The notes under the pieces: model-generated
Database searches by the model: none
The model's input: only the letters and a program-made list of their open reading frames with translations
Told to the model about the DNA's origin: nothing
Translations under genes and position numbers: made by a program
Assembly: GCF_010501095.1 (NCBI RefSeq)
Contig: NZ_QVMP01000003.1
Location: 1-64,000, forward strand
Length of the DNA stretch: 64,000 nucleotides
Direction: 5' to 3'
Origin: Dysgonomonas sp. 520
GTDB taxonomy: Bacteria; Bacteroidota; Bacteroidia; Bacteroidales; Dysgonomonadaceae
Part shown: positions 33,201 through 41,840 of the stretch, in pieces
How positions within the stretch are numbered: the first letter of the stretch is position 1
Layout: the number at the start of each line of letters is the position of its first letter

Positions 33201-33441
33201 TTATAAAGGAGATTATTTGTGTATCAGGGACATAAGCCTACAGTATCATGTGCCGGCTAAGGCAATAAGTAAACTGGGAATGCATGCGCTAACGATAACT
33301 TTGTCGGGAAGCAATCTACACTATTTCACGGCCGTGAAAGGCATCAGTCCCGAAGTAGGAACATCCTCAACATATTCCGATTCATATAATAATTATCCTG
33401 CAACAAGGAGATATGCTTTAGGAATAAAAGCCACATTCTAA
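30286..33441 (+). CDS. SusC-like TonB-dependent outer-membrane receptor (PUL2)
   Basis: Glycan import barrel of 1051 residues with signal peptide (1-23, ending LYSQ), carboxypeptidase-regulatory-like domain (about 28-105, GNIMEDPDMPLPGVSVIVKG, FSFLGYETQEIKV), plug with DETVIVGYGTQSRRTLTSSV, IRGGSS and IEVLKDAASTAIYGARASNGVVLITTK, and C-terminal barrel ending in TF. The 30117-30285 leader holds an imperfect hairpin (GGAGAG/CTCTCC near 30213-30233) and no exact -7 box. It is the first structural gene of PUL2, with SusD 42 bp downstream. It differs much from the PUL1 SusC in sequence, so the two take different glycans. Confidence 0.95.
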   Translation: MHKKFHLIILLIVFCATNTLYSQDGKISVSGNIMEDPDMPLPGVSVIVKGTSTGTVSGLDGEFKLDVSPGATIIFSFLGYETQEIKVSNSRTNLNIILKSSSKILDETVIVGYGTQSRRTLTSSVTKVGGEAIENIPITAVGDGLKGKMAGVRVHSNNNTPGADPSFTIRGGSSINKTNAPLVLIDGVERELSGVNPNDVESIEVLKDAASTAIYGARASNGVVLITTKKGTRNSAPRITFDLNFALQQAESKIDLMNARDYINTVRPAVAVSPYPKRNDISGFSASSGNDANSLYSTRYLNDGETIPAGYQSMVDPLDPTKTLIFQDNNMQDLLYRTTTWQNYYVGIDGGTESMRYSASIGYLDDDGIARGTGYTRMSAKANTDIQISRKLSATMGFVYSRTTSNQFSSQMNEISRALANPSTQKLYYEDGTPTPGYNAASPNPLWTEHMKQRDDQRNIVSLFGEINYFILENLKANVQASYYNNTYDYDAFEKANEFNGLRPVTSRFQKRERTKIDGYLTYNKTLFNRHNLSAMAGFSYQKQDYKEFSASADGGSSDKIPTLSASPNKKSADSKYDEIALAGAFGRLTYDFDKKYLFSATFRQDGSSLFAKGHRWGFFPGASVGWIMSEETFMKNIPVINFLKWRVSYGQTGNNNIGMYDALGSYAATSQYNGASGITPSKMPNNDLKWETTTQLDAGFDISLLRNRISLRVDYFNKITDDLLFTKKLPNTAGFGSVEMNLGKVRFRGFDIELVTRNIDTKDFTWESKINWSYVKNKVLRMPDNGNDRNREDGIRLDDGTMFGGRAEGESLYGYYGYKVEKILQNDEEAANARYDEQANGWSITDNKREKGRKSPGDYEWVDRDGDGKITAKDVFKLGVTVPHTTGGLNNSFRYKDFSLNIFLDWAIGHSINDNSYMRYFMNTFSYNYALAEDVKKCWKQEGDNTKYARFTPDDPNDGNRNFTRTSNVFNYKGDYLCIRDISLQYHVPAKAISKLGMHALTITLSGSNLHYFTAVKGISPEVGTSSTYSDSYNNYPATRRYALGIKATF

Positions 33442-33483
33442 TCTGTTCTATGGTTAAATTTTAATCGTTAAAAAAGAAGAAAT

Positions 33484-34935
33484 ATGAAAATAAAATTAAT
33501 TATATCGATTTTGGCATTGGCTACATTATTTACATCGTGCGACGATCTTCTTGATGTAGACTACAAGAGTGGAATCACATCTGCTAATATGTGGGAAAAC
33601 GAAGGAGATGCAATTGCTGCAGTAAACGGAACATATCGTCAATTCAGAGCAACTTTCGGATTTAACTTTGCATTTTGGGGCGAATATCGTTCCGGATTGT
33701 GGGGAGCAGGAAGCGACGGCTCGGAAGGCTATCGTGACGAAATCTATTTGAATAAAATCCCCGCAAGTAGCGGACAAGCTAACTGGGCAGGACTATATAC
33801 TACAATAAACGATTGTAACTTGATATTGAAACATGCTCCGGGTATTAAATTCAGCAATGATAACAAAAAAGGTCAGGTATTGGCTAACGCTTACTACGTA
33901 AGGGCATTTTGTTATTATTGGATTGCACGGCTGTGGGGCGATGCTCCGCTATTGCTGCAAGGGTATGAATCTTCAAAACAAGATATGTATCCGTTTCGTG
34001 AACCTGTAGAAAATATATTCAAGCAGATAGATTTGGATATTGAAGCCGCGCTAGATATAATGCCTGCAAGCATTGTAGAGAGAAATAAAGCTTCACAAGT
34101 TGCCATAAATATGTTGAAAGCTGACTTTCATCTATGGATGGCAAAGGTAAGAGGAGGAGGACATGAGTCGTTATTGAAAGCTCAAACCGCAGTGAACGCC
34201 ATAGCAGGAAATTCTGATTATGGTCTGGAAGATAACTTTGCTCTGGTTTTCAAGAATAAACTGAATAAAGAAATCATTTTTTCCTGGAGTTTTTTAAGAG
34301 ATGAATATACGGGAGGTTATCCGGACGTATTTCTTGAAGCGCCACAAAACGTAACAGCCTCTTTACATGAAGCTCCGGTGAAGGTAGGTAGTGTGAGGCA
34401 GAGATGTTTCTATACAAAAGAATATATGGACTTTATGGCTTCCGACAGCAAGGATACCAGAACTGCTGTAAGTTACGAAACATATTATGATGAAGGTAAA
34501 AAACGCACGCAACAATGGATAAACAAATTTGCAGGAACCTGGGAGCAAAATACCCGTATTCTGGATTCTGATATCATTGTATACCGCTATGCTGATTTCC
34601 TATTATTCAGGGCAGAGATAGAAAATGCTCTTGACAATAAAGACCTTGCTGTTGACGAGCTGAACAAGATAGCGAAACGGGCATATAAAGTGGAAAATTA
34701 TTATCCTAAGACATTGACAAAGGCTCAGGTAGATGAAAAGATTCTGGACGAAAGAATGAAGGAATTTGCTGCCGAGGGTAAATTGTGGTGGGACTTTATC
34801 CGTTTTGGTGTTGTCTTTCAGAAAGTGCCCAGCCTTGTTGGACGAGATAATGAGAAAAACGTTCTGCTTTGGCCGATTTCTAACGGATCTATAAATACAA
34901 ATCCGAACATCACGCCTAACGAATTCGAATATTAA
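33484..34935 (+). CDS. SusD/RagB-like glycan-binding lipoprotein (PUL2)
   Basis: Surface lipoprotein partner of the preceding SusC. It has 483 residues with lipobox LFTSCD (Cys19). N-terminal SusD features (AAVNGTYRQFRATFG, NLILKHAPGI) are followed by TPR-like helices (ANAYYVRAFCYYWIARLWGDAPLL, VAINMLKADFHLWMAKV) and the C-terminal RagB block (DSDIIVYRYADFLLFRAEIENAL, ILDERMKEFAAEGKLWWDFIRF). It is shorter than the PUL1 SusD. The next gene starts 18 bp later. Confidence 0.95.
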   Translation: MKIKLIISILALATLFTSCDDLLDVDYKSGITSANMWENEGDAIAAVNGTYRQFRATFGFNFAFWGEYRSGLWGAGSDGSEGYRDEIYLNKIPASSGQANWAGLYTTINDCNLILKHAPGIKFSNDNKKGQVLANAYYVRAFCYYWIARLWGDAPLLLQGYESSKQDMYPFREPVENIFKQIDLDIEAALDIMPASIVERNKASQVAINMLKADFHLWMAKVRGGGHESLLKAQTAVNAIAGNSDYGLEDNFALVFKNKLNKEIIFSWSFLRDEYTGGYPDVFLEAPQNVTASLHEAPVKVGSVRQRCFYTKEYMDFMASDSKDTRTAVSYETYYDEGKKRTQQWINKFAGTWEQNTRILDSDIIVYRYADFLLFRAEIENALDNKDLAVDELNKIAKRAYKVENYYPKTLTKAQVDEKILDERMKEFAAEGKLWWDFIRFGVVFQKVPSLVGRDNEKNVLLWPISNGSINTNPNITPNEFEY

Positions 34936-34953
34936 CGTTAACCTGGATTATTG

Positions 34954-36165
34954 ATGAAAAAGGCTCCTGTATTTTTTAAATATGTTGCTATATTATTCTG
35001 TATTTTCATCTTTCATGCATGTAAGGCATCTACAAGGCAATCAATAGTTCTTTTCAATATAGAAAGGGAGGTAACTTACCGGTCTGCAGACACATTGTTT
35101 CTGCAGGCTAGGTCTGCCTTCTTTCCCAAAAATGGAAAGACAGAATATATGATGACCATGTCTATTTATGGACATGGGACTCATGCCTATGGCGATATTT
35201 ACGAAGCATATAGTAAAGATGGCAAGAAATGGTCTACGCCCGATGTTGTCGAAAACCTGAAACGGCATCTTACCTACGATAATTTGGTGCGGTCTTTTGG
35301 AGATGTGACTCCTGAGTGGCACGAAAAAACAAAGACGGTGCTTTGTACAGGAAAAACTTTTTTCGCATATCCACAGGATACTGCCGGAATTAAAGGAAAC
35401 AGGCGTATGGATATAGAACATCTGCAAGAAGTGGCATATGCCGTTTTCGATCCGTCCGAAAACAGATGGTCCGGAATAAAATCTGTCGAGTTTCCCGATA
35501 AATTGGACAATGGCGACGATTTTTACTGTGTCAACGCAGGTTGTACCCAACGAACCGACCTCAAGAATGGGAATGTATTACTTCCTATCCGTTATCTGAA
35601 AGACCGGAATTATGTATCAACGGTTATACTTTGCTCTTACGATGGGCAGGAGATGAAATATCTGAAACATGGAACAACATTCACTGTTCCTCAACACAGG
35701 GGATTGTATGAGCCATCAATATGCAATTATAAAGGAGAGTACTTTCTCACTATGCGTGGCGATAACAGTGCCTATGTGGCTAAAAGTAAAGATGGACTTA
35801 GTTATGAACCTATGAAAGAATGGCAATTTAATGACGGCGAGTGGCTGGGCAGTTACAATACTCAGCAACACTGGGTCAGTAATTCGAAAGGACTATTCCT
35901 CATCTATACACGCAAAGGAGCCGATAACGATAATATCTTCCGTCATCGTGCGCCATTATTCATAGCACAGGTCGACCCTGCCAATCTCACTGTATTGAAG
36001 GAAACCGAACAGGTATTGATACCGATCCCCGAAAGTGAAGGTGATCTGGGAAATTTTGGGGTGATACACATAAACGATAATGAAACGTGGGTAACAGTAT
36101 CCGTAACACCAAAAGATATCAGACAAACCGAGAATATTATAGCTAAAATAAAATGGGACAACTAA
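34954..36165 (+). CDS. Sialidase-superfamily beta-propeller lipoprotein, function uncertain
   Basis: A 403-residue exported lipoprotein (lipobox FIFHAC, Cys23), read from the ATG at 34954. The pattern is a five- or six-bladed propeller: Asp-box-like turns YSKDGKKWSTP and KSKDGLSYEP, and blade-end aromatics. The invariant features of GH33 sialidases (an FRIP arginine motif, full SxDxGxTW boxes, a tyrosine nucleophile with glutamate) are not clear, so sialidase activity should not be assumed. It could act on a sialic-acid-like or uronic acid residue, or be a GH43/GH130-like propeller. It overlaps the MFS gene by 13 bp, which implies tight coupling and suggests its product is what the transporter imports. 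Confidence 0.55.
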   Translation: MKKAPVFFKYVAILFCIFIFHACKASTRQSIVLFNIEREVTYRSADTLFLQARSAFFPKNGKTEYMMTMSIYGHGTHAYGDIYEAYSKDGKKWSTPDVVENLKRHLTYDNLVRSFGDVTPEWHEKTKTVLCTGKTFFAYPQDTAGIKGNRRMDIEHLQEVAYAVFDPSENRWSGIKSVEFPDKLDNGDDFYCVNAGCTQRTDLKNGNVLLPIRYLKDRNYVSTVILCSYDGQEMKYLKHGTTFTVPQHRGLYEPSICNYKGEYFLTMRGDNSAYVAKSKDGLSYEPMKEWQFNDGEWLGSYNTQQHWVSNSKGLFLIYTRKGADNDNIFRHRAPLFIAQVDPANLTVLKETEQVLIPIPESEGDLGNFGVIHINDNETWVTVSVTPKDIRQTENIIAKIKWDN

Positions 36166-37415
36166 ATATAACCAATAAAAAAATATATCCCTGGGTAGTT
36201 GTAGGGCTATTGTGGTTTGTCGCTTTGCTCAACTATATGGACAGGCAAATGCTTTCGACCATGCGCGAAGCGATGATGATAGACATACATGAACTGGAAG
36301 CGGCTGCAAATTTTGGTCGTCTGATGGCTATATTTCTGTGGATATACGGTTTGATGAGTCCTGTGGCGGGTATGATAGCCGACAAGCTGAATCGCAAGTG
36401 GTTGATAACAGGTAGCCTTTTTGTATGGTCGGCAGTCACATTCCTGATGAGTTATTGCACCAGTTTCGAACAATTATATGTTCTTCGGGCTATAATGGGC
36501 ATAAGCGAGGCATTATACATTCCTGCCGGATTAGCCTTAATTGCAGATTTTCATGAAGGAAAAACCCGTTCACTTGCAGTTGGGATTCATATGACAGGTC
36601 TTTATGTCGGGCAGGCGCTAGGCGGCTTCGGAGCAACCATCGCAGGTGGATATTCGTGGCAATCAACTTTTCATTTTTTCGGATTGATCGGGATTATATA
36701 TAGTCTCATATTGATAGCATTTCTGAGAGAGAAGAAAACTCACTCACTTGCCCCGATCCCGAATAATAAAAAAATAAAGGTTCCTGTATTTAAAGGGTTA
36801 ATAGTATTATTGAGTAATATCTCCTTCTGGGTCATACTGTTATATTTTGCAACTCCTAGTCTGCCCGGATGGGCTACAAAAAACTGGTTACCAACACTTT
36901 TTGCAGGAAGCCTCGATATCCCGATGGAACAAGCCGGTCCATTATCTACAATAACTATTGCAGCAGCATCCTTCATAGGTGTCATTTTTGGTGGTATTTT
37001 ATCTGACAGATGGGTTCAGCGCAATCTTCGAGGACGTGTATATACCGGAGCAATAGGTTTGGCATTAACTATTCCTGCTCTATTTCTTCTCGGATTTGGA
37101 GAAAATATTGTAAGTGTATTGGGCGGAGCAATTTTCTTTGGTGTTGGCTTTGGCATGTTCGATGCCAACAATATGCCCATACTTTGTCAGTTTGTACCTC
37201 CTCGCTACAGGGCAACAGGATATGGATTGATGAATATGACCGGAGTATTTGCAGGAGCGTTTATCACCAATATATTAGGAAAATCTACCGATGCGGGAAA
37301 TCTGGGACGAGATTTTGCCATGCTGGCTGTTGGCGTTGCTGTGGCATTGGTACTCCAGTTGATATTCCTTCGTCCTAAAACAATTAATATGAATGATGAT
37401 AATTTACAAACTTAA
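36153..37415 (+). CDS. MFS transporter, ACS/hexuronate-sialate-like symporter
   Basis: Inner-membrane proton-coupled symporter of 420 residues with 12 predicted helices. Motifs: VALLNYMDRQMLSTM in helix 1, DKLNRKWLITGS in the loop 2-3, RAIMGISEALYIPAGLALIAD in helix 4, and the second-half loop DRWVQRNLRGRVYTG. The NYMDRQ motif is typical of the anion:cation symporter family, which takes up hexuronates, sialic acid and other sugar acids. This agrees with the aldolase and FadR-type regulator at the head of the locus. Its start lies inside the propeller gene. Confidence 0.85.
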   Translation: MGQLNITNKKIYPWVVVGLLWFVALLNYMDRQMLSTMREAMMIDIHELEAAANFGRLMAIFLWIYGLMSPVAGMIADKLNRKWLITGSLFVWSAVTFLMSYCTSFEQLYVLRAIMGISEALYIPAGLALIADFHEGKTRSLAVGIHMTGLYVGQALGGFGATIAGGYSWQSTFHFFGLIGIIYSLILIAFLREKKTHSLAPIPNNKKIKVPVFKGLIVLLSNISFWVILLYFATPSLPGWATKNWLPTLFAGSLDIPMEQAGPLSTITIAAASFIGVIFGGILSDRWVQRNLRGRVYTGAIGLALTIPALFLLGFGENIVSVLGGAIFFGVGFGMFDANNMPILCQFVPPRYRATGYGLMNMTGVFAGAFITNILGKSTDAGNLGRDFAMLAVGVAVALVLQLIFLRPKTINMNDDNLQT

Positions 37416-37454
37416 AAAGCCTTAAGCCTATGACAAAAAACTGACAATAAAAGA

Positions 37455-37482
37455 ACCGGACGATACGGCCATATCATCCGGT
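37455..37482 (+). promoter_or_regulatory. Intercistronic 28-bp imperfect palindrome
   Basis: ACCGGACGATACGG followed by CCATATCATCCGGT, pairing over nearly its full length with G-T pairs, 39 bp after the MFS stop. There is no T run, so it is probably an mRNA processing or attenuation hairpin. The rest of the 37416-37694 gap shows no clear promoter box. Confidence 0.5.
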
Positions 37483-37694
37483 AATAATCTTACAATTGAA
37501 ACGCATGTCGAGCTTTTCATCATAAAATCGAATGTAAATATACTACTAATTCTTCGATTTGTAAATTGCTGAAAAGCAAAGATTCTCAACCTTATATGGT
37601 TTCTTCTTCATCCTTCTTTTGCAGAAGGACATAGGGTTTATTACCTATATCTGAAAAATATGAAGTGATTCAAAATATTAAAAAATTTACATTT

Positions 37695-38678
37695 ATGAAA
37701 AGAATTAAATTTACATCTATTATAGCTTTATTTACTCTTTGTTTTCTAGGGTCTAACGCTTATGCCGAAAAGTTAGACAAACTAATTGTTGTTAATCTTG
37801 GCGCGTGGAACTACCAACAAGCCAACCCAAATTATGGTAACAATCAGTGCTTTTGGAATACGTTGACCAGCATAGGTTTAGGAGCCGAAACTTACGAAGC
37901 CACATACGAATCGCAAACCACATTGTTGGATATGGATCTGAAACCAACCTCCATCTCGCTTACGGTTTCATCATCTTTCGGAGGAATTGTTCAAAGCTCC
38001 AATGCAGAGACGGATGTTTTTACCAGCGGAAATTTCAGTTTTGATGAATTGCCCGGATTCGAATTTCATCGTGGGGTGCTCAATAATAGCTTTACAGGAG
38101 GTATGGACACATACGAAGAAGGAGAGCTACTTTTATCAGGTTTCGACCCCGATGATAAATGCAATATCTATATTTTTTGTCGTGGATCGAAAGGTTCGAC
38201 CGACGGAAAGAATCGCGAGACTTTAGTTACAGCAACAGGAACAAACGTTGTTTCGGGAGCTCAGGATTCTTACAAGAACGTATCGAAACTTATATCTTTA
38301 AAAGATGTTCAGCCTACAGCAGAAGGAAAAATAGCTTTAAGAGTAAAAGGAGGCCCTAACAATGCAACACAGTATAAAGAGTTTTACATCAATTCTTTGT
38401 TTATAGAACCGGCCTCTACATCGGGTATTTCTTCCGCTCAGGAAGATGAAATATCTATCTATCCAAACCCTTTTGCCGAAACAATAACTATAGCAAATGT
38501 AGAAGATTTGAAAACGGTAAACATTTCCGATTTAAGCGGCAAGGTTGTGTTTTCAAAATCTTTCTCTTCTGATGCTGAATCTTGTATAAATCTTGGCTTT
38601 CTTAATTCCGGAATTTATTTTCTTCAATCTGTAGACATAAATGGAAGCGTACAAACTACGAAACTAATAAAGAAATAA
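37695..38678 (+). CDS. Secreted T9SS protein of unknown function, tandem copy 1
   Basis: A 327-residue exported protein with a signal peptide (1-22, ending AYA). The mature N-terminus is EKLDKLIVVNLGAWN, followed by NQCFWNTLTS. The central part ends with GKNRETLVTATGTNV and PTAEGKIALRVKGGPNN-YKEFYINSLFIE. This V-N-x-G ... WN ... NRET ... YIN pattern is a beta-sandwich I have seen beside SGNH esterases and polysaccharide lyases but cannot name. The last 75 residues are a type A T9SS sorting domain (SIYPNPFAETITI, NISDLSGKVVF, NSGIYFLQSV, KLIKK). No catalytic motif is visible. A glycan-binding role is the simplest guess. Confidence 0.6.
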   Translation: MKRIKFTSIIALFTLCFLGSNAYAEKLDKLIVVNLGAWNYQQANPNYGNNQCFWNTLTSIGLGAETYEATYESQTTLLDMDLKPTSISLTVSSSFGGIVQSSNAETDVFTSGNFSFDELPGFEFHRGVLNNSFTGGMDTYEEGELLLSGFDPDDKCNIYIFCRGSKGSTDGKNRETLVTATGTNVVSGAQDSYKNVSKLISLKDVQPTAEGKIALRVKGGPNNATQYKEFYINSLFIEPASTSGISSAQEDEISIYPNPFAETITIANVEDLKTVNISDLSGKVVFSKSFSSDAESCINLGFLNSGIYFLQSVDINGSVQTTKLIKK

Positions 38679-38684
38679 AATATC

Positions 38685-39632
38685 ATGAAAAAAATAAATA
38701 TTATACTTGCAATTTTTGTTTTCGCACTTTCAACAGTGAGCGTTCAGGCTGAGAAGTTAGATAAAATGATTGTTCTGAATTTTGGAAATTGGAAATTTCA
38801 GGATCATTATACTTATCCTTATTGGAACTCGTTTTCCGGATTCACTTTAGGTTCTGCAACAGACAACAGTCCTATGTGGGATATAGATAAAACGGAAACA
38901 ACCATTAGTGTAGCTATTACCGATGATTTTGGAGGACAAAGTGGAAATGGCCCCAGCACATTAATGACTTTCCCAAAATTCGAATTATCGAACGCTGTAG
39001 CCAGCAGCCTTTTTTTAGGTGTTGCCGGAGACCCTATGGGAGGAGCTAAAATTGAGAACCCAACAGCAGCAATAGAATTGTCCGGATTTGATGTTAACTA
39101 TACATATAACATTTATGCGTTGTGCGCTTTAAAGAAAGGTGCGGGAGGCTCTGCCGATGGTAAAAACAGGGAAACCCAATTAATCGTAACAGGTGCAAGT
39201 GCGAAAACAGATGCTATCAATGCAACCGAGAATACAAGTCTTCTTGAATTTTTGGATATACAACCTACGGCGGAAGGTAAATTGGAAATTAAATTTGGTG
39301 CAGGACCTAATAATGAAAGTGCATATAAAGATTTTTATATCAATACATTAATTATAGAGACATCTAACACTGCGACAGGCATTGAGGAGGAAGTTTCATC
39401 CGGAATTTCCATATATCCGAATCCTTTTGCAGAATCTGTTACAATATCTAACACTGAGAATATACAGTCTTTCAGCATCTTCGATTTAGAAGGTAAAGTT
39501 GTATATATGCAAGCGCAAGATATTAAAAATCAGACAAATATAAATTTAGGTTTCTTGAATCCGGGACTATATTTCTTCCAAACTTTGGATGTGGATAATC
39601 AGACTCAGACCGTAAAGCTAATAAAGAAGTAA
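38685..39632 (+). CDS. Secreted T9SS protein of unknown function, tandem copy 2
   Basis: A 315-residue paralogue of the preceding gene, 6 bp downstream. It has a signal peptide (1-22, ending VQA), then EKLDKMIVLNFGNWKFQ, a PYWNSFSGF block, the GKNRETQLIVTGAS motif, QPTAEGKLEIKFGAGPNN and YKDFYINTLIIE, and a T9SS type A tail (SIYPNPFAESVTI, IFDLEGKVVYM, NPGLYFFQTL, KLIKK). Ends and core motifs are well conserved between the two while the middle has diverged, which points to an old duplication with different ligands rather than a recent copy. Confidence 0.6.
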   Translation: MKKINIILAIFVFALSTVSVQAEKLDKMIVLNFGNWKFQDHYTYPYWNSFSGFTLGSATDNSPMWDIDKTETTISVAITDDFGGQSGNGPSTLMTFPKFELSNAVASSLFLGVAGDPMGGAKIENPTAAIELSGFDVNYTYNIYALCALKKGAGGSADGKNRETQLIVTGASAKTDAINATENTSLLEFLDIQPTAEGKLEIKFGAGPNNESAYKDFYINTLIIETSNTATGIEEEVSSGISIYPNPFAESVTISNTENIQSFSIFDLEGKVVYMQAQDIKNQTNINLGFLNPGLYFFQTLDVDNQTQTVKLIKK

Positions 39633-39692
39633 AATGAAAAGAACTGTTGCGAAGAAATATCCTTTGCAACAGTTTCCTTAAAAAATCAAGCC

Positions 39693-41828
39693 ATGATACG
39701 TAAAATATTATTCTTATCATTATTTGTTTCGTTATTTTTCAATGGATACATATCAGCCGACGATAATGTTACAAATTCATCGCCGTGGGGAGTAGCAGCC
39801 CATCTGCGGCTTTCTCCGCACAAAGAAAGACGTACCGTTTTGTTGAACTATGCAAAAGATGCAGGGATAAAATGGATGCGCGACGATCTCCAGTTTGCCA
39901 ATATATGTGCAGTTGCCGGCGAGTTCGATTTTGCGGCTTACGACTTACAATTTCAAGATTTTGACAAAGCCGGAGTGCAAATGATTGGCATACTTCAAGG
40001 GTTTGACAGTCAGGTTACTAAAAAACGTCCCGAATTGGTTCCTCTGCACAAACATCCCGAAGAGTGGCGCAAATTTGTGAAAGCAACAGTAGAACGATAT
40101 CATGATCGGATAAAATATTGGGAAATATGGAATGAACAGGACGGCGGTTTTTGGGCATCGGGTCCAAATCGTGCAAAAGAATATGTATCGTTGCTAAAAA
40201 TAGCATATACCGAGATAAAAGCTATTGACCCCGAAGCTACTGTAATAGTAGGAGGCTTGTGTGGATGGAACGGCGAATACCTGAAAGGTATGTATCTGGC
40301 CGGAGCTAAAGGCTATTTTGATGCCATTGCTGTACACCCTTATCATTATGGGGTGGATATGAATGCAAAGGTAATAAGGGAAAGGAATAACTTCTATGAT
40401 GTGCTTACGGAGAATGATCAGCAAGATATTCCTATATGGATTACAGAATGTGGAGGCTCATCGTATTCTACCGAATTGACGGAAAAAACTCCCGATTTTA
40501 TACTGAAATCCATACAGTATGCATTAACTAAAATAGGAAATACCGATAGCGAAAATCTGAAAATAGGCGTTGCCGTATCGCCAAGAATCAATCCTGAAGA
40601 AGTTGAAACAATGCGCGAATGGCTGCCCGGCATAGAATTGCAAATAGTGACCTACGAAGAATTGCTGAAACTCGACCCGAAGGATTGCCCCGTTCTTATT
40701 GGCGCTGAAGGAAGTGGTATTGACCAACTCATGCTTGAACCTTTGCGTAACTATGTTATGCGCGGAGGTCTTATGTTAGCGATGAATCTGGGAGGAAGTA
40801 GTATTCCGCTTTATACAACACATTATGAGGATGCAAACGGAGAATGGAAAACAAAAGTGGCTTTGGCTCAGAATATGGAATATTTCAGGATGAAATACGA
40901 AGCTTCTTGGACTATTCCCGGAGGCGTTATTCCCGAAAGCACCACCACCGTGAAAACGAGTGACGATGCTTTGGCAGGTGGTGTTCCGTCCGTAACAAGT
41001 GTGTATGTTAATCGGTTTGTGAATGCAGGAAATATGAAAGAAGGCGATACATATTATCCTATTGTTGAGGCATACAAAAACAACCAGAGATTGCCTGCCG
41101 ATGGAATCGGGCTATATACTTACGGCGATTGGAAAGGTGGTATTATATACAGTGCAATAAAGGTGCAAACGGGATATTCTGCCGAGCGACAAGGAAACCT
41201 TCTGCAACGTGTCTATTTATCCTATTTATCGTTAGGAGTGAAAAAAATATTCTGGTACGATCTTCATAACGACGGCGGACTTAAAGGTGAAACCGAACAT
41301 AACTTCGGATTGATAGATTGGAATGGCAACCCGAAACAATCCTTTTTCGCTTATAGGAGAATGACCATAGCATTGGGTGAAAACCCTGTATTTGAGCAGC
41401 GTCTCGACTTTGGTGATCCGAACGTATGGGGATTGGTATTCCGCAAGTCTGAAACTAAAGAAAGAATATTGGCAATATGGTCGACAGATGCGTTGTCAAA
41501 CGTAAAAATAAATATATCAGATGCTGAAACACAAAGCGTTGACTTAATTGATAACGTTGTACAATTTATAACTTTATCCGAAACAGGTGGTGTTGCCGGA
41601 ATTGACAATTCAGATAACAGCATAGCCTCAATATATAACAGTGGCAATGCGATTCGTATCAAATCGGACGAAAGAATTACTGCAACACTGTATACGCTTA
41701 CAGGCATTTTAAAGGAAACAAAAGATATTGAAGGAGAAGGCTGTTTTAATAACCTTGCTTCGGGAATCTATATTCTAAGGCTGGAGGGGCAGTTACAGAA
41801 CTCAGCTCAAAAAATAATAATAAAATAA
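39693..41828 (+). CDS. Clan GH-A glycosidase (GH39-like) with inserted GATase-like domain and T9SS tail
   Basis: A 711-residue exported protein (signal peptide 1-22). The barrel starts at SSPWGVAAH; the acid/base is E148 in KYWEIWNEQDGGFW (strand 4) and the nucleophile E252 in IPIWITECGG (strand 7). Between strand 7 and the strand 8 candidate FWYDLHNDGG (520-529) lie about 260 residues. Part of these (about 285-500) reads as a Rossmann/class-I-amidotransferase-like fold (LKIGVAVSPR, CPVLIGAEGSGIDQLMLEPLRNYVMRGGLMLAM), as in the trimerisation domain of GH42. After the barrel come a small beta domain and a T9SS tail (AIRIKSDERITATLYTL, LASGIYILRL). Substrate unknown; the nearest family may be GH39 or an unclassified GH-A group. 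Confidence 0.72.
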   Translation: MIRKILFLSLFVSLFFNGYISADDNVTNSSPWGVAAHLRLSPHKERRTVLLNYAKDAGIKWMRDDLQFANICAVAGEFDFAAYDLQFQDFDKAGVQMIGILQGFDSQVTKKRPELVPLHKHPEEWRKFVKATVERYHDRIKYWEIWNEQDGGFWASGPNRAKEYVSLLKIAYTEIKAIDPEATVIVGGLCGWNGEYLKGMYLAGAKGYFDAIAVHPYHYGVDMNAKVIRERNNFYDVLTENDQQDIPIWITECGGSSYSTELTEKTPDFILKSIQYALTKIGNTDSENLKIGVAVSPRINPEEVETMREWLPGIELQIVTYEELLKLDPKDCPVLIGAEGSGIDQLMLEPLRNYVMRGGLMLAMNLGGSSIPLYTTHYEDANGEWKTKVALAQNMEYFRMKYEASWTIPGGVIPESTTTVKTSDDALAGGVPSVTSVYVNRFVNAGNMKEGDTYYPIVEAYKNNQRLPADGIGLYTYGDWKGGIIYSAIKVQTGYSAERQGNLLQRVYLSYLSLGVKKIFWYDLHNDGGLKGETEHNFGLIDWNGNPKQSFFAYRRMTIALGENPVFEQRLDFGDPNVWGLVFRKSETKERILAIWSTDALSNVKINISDAETQSVDLIDNVVQFITLSETGGVAGIDNSDNSIASIYNSGNAIRIKSDERITATLYTLTGILKETKDIEGEGCFNNLASGIYILRLEGQLQNSAQKIIIK

Positions 41829-41840
41829 CGTTTTATTGAA

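Noticed and set aside
34954-36165. Calling the propeller a GH33 sialidase outright
   Set aside because: No FRIP motif, no complete Asp boxes and no clear tyrosine/glutamate pair; only fold-level resemblance and gene context support it.
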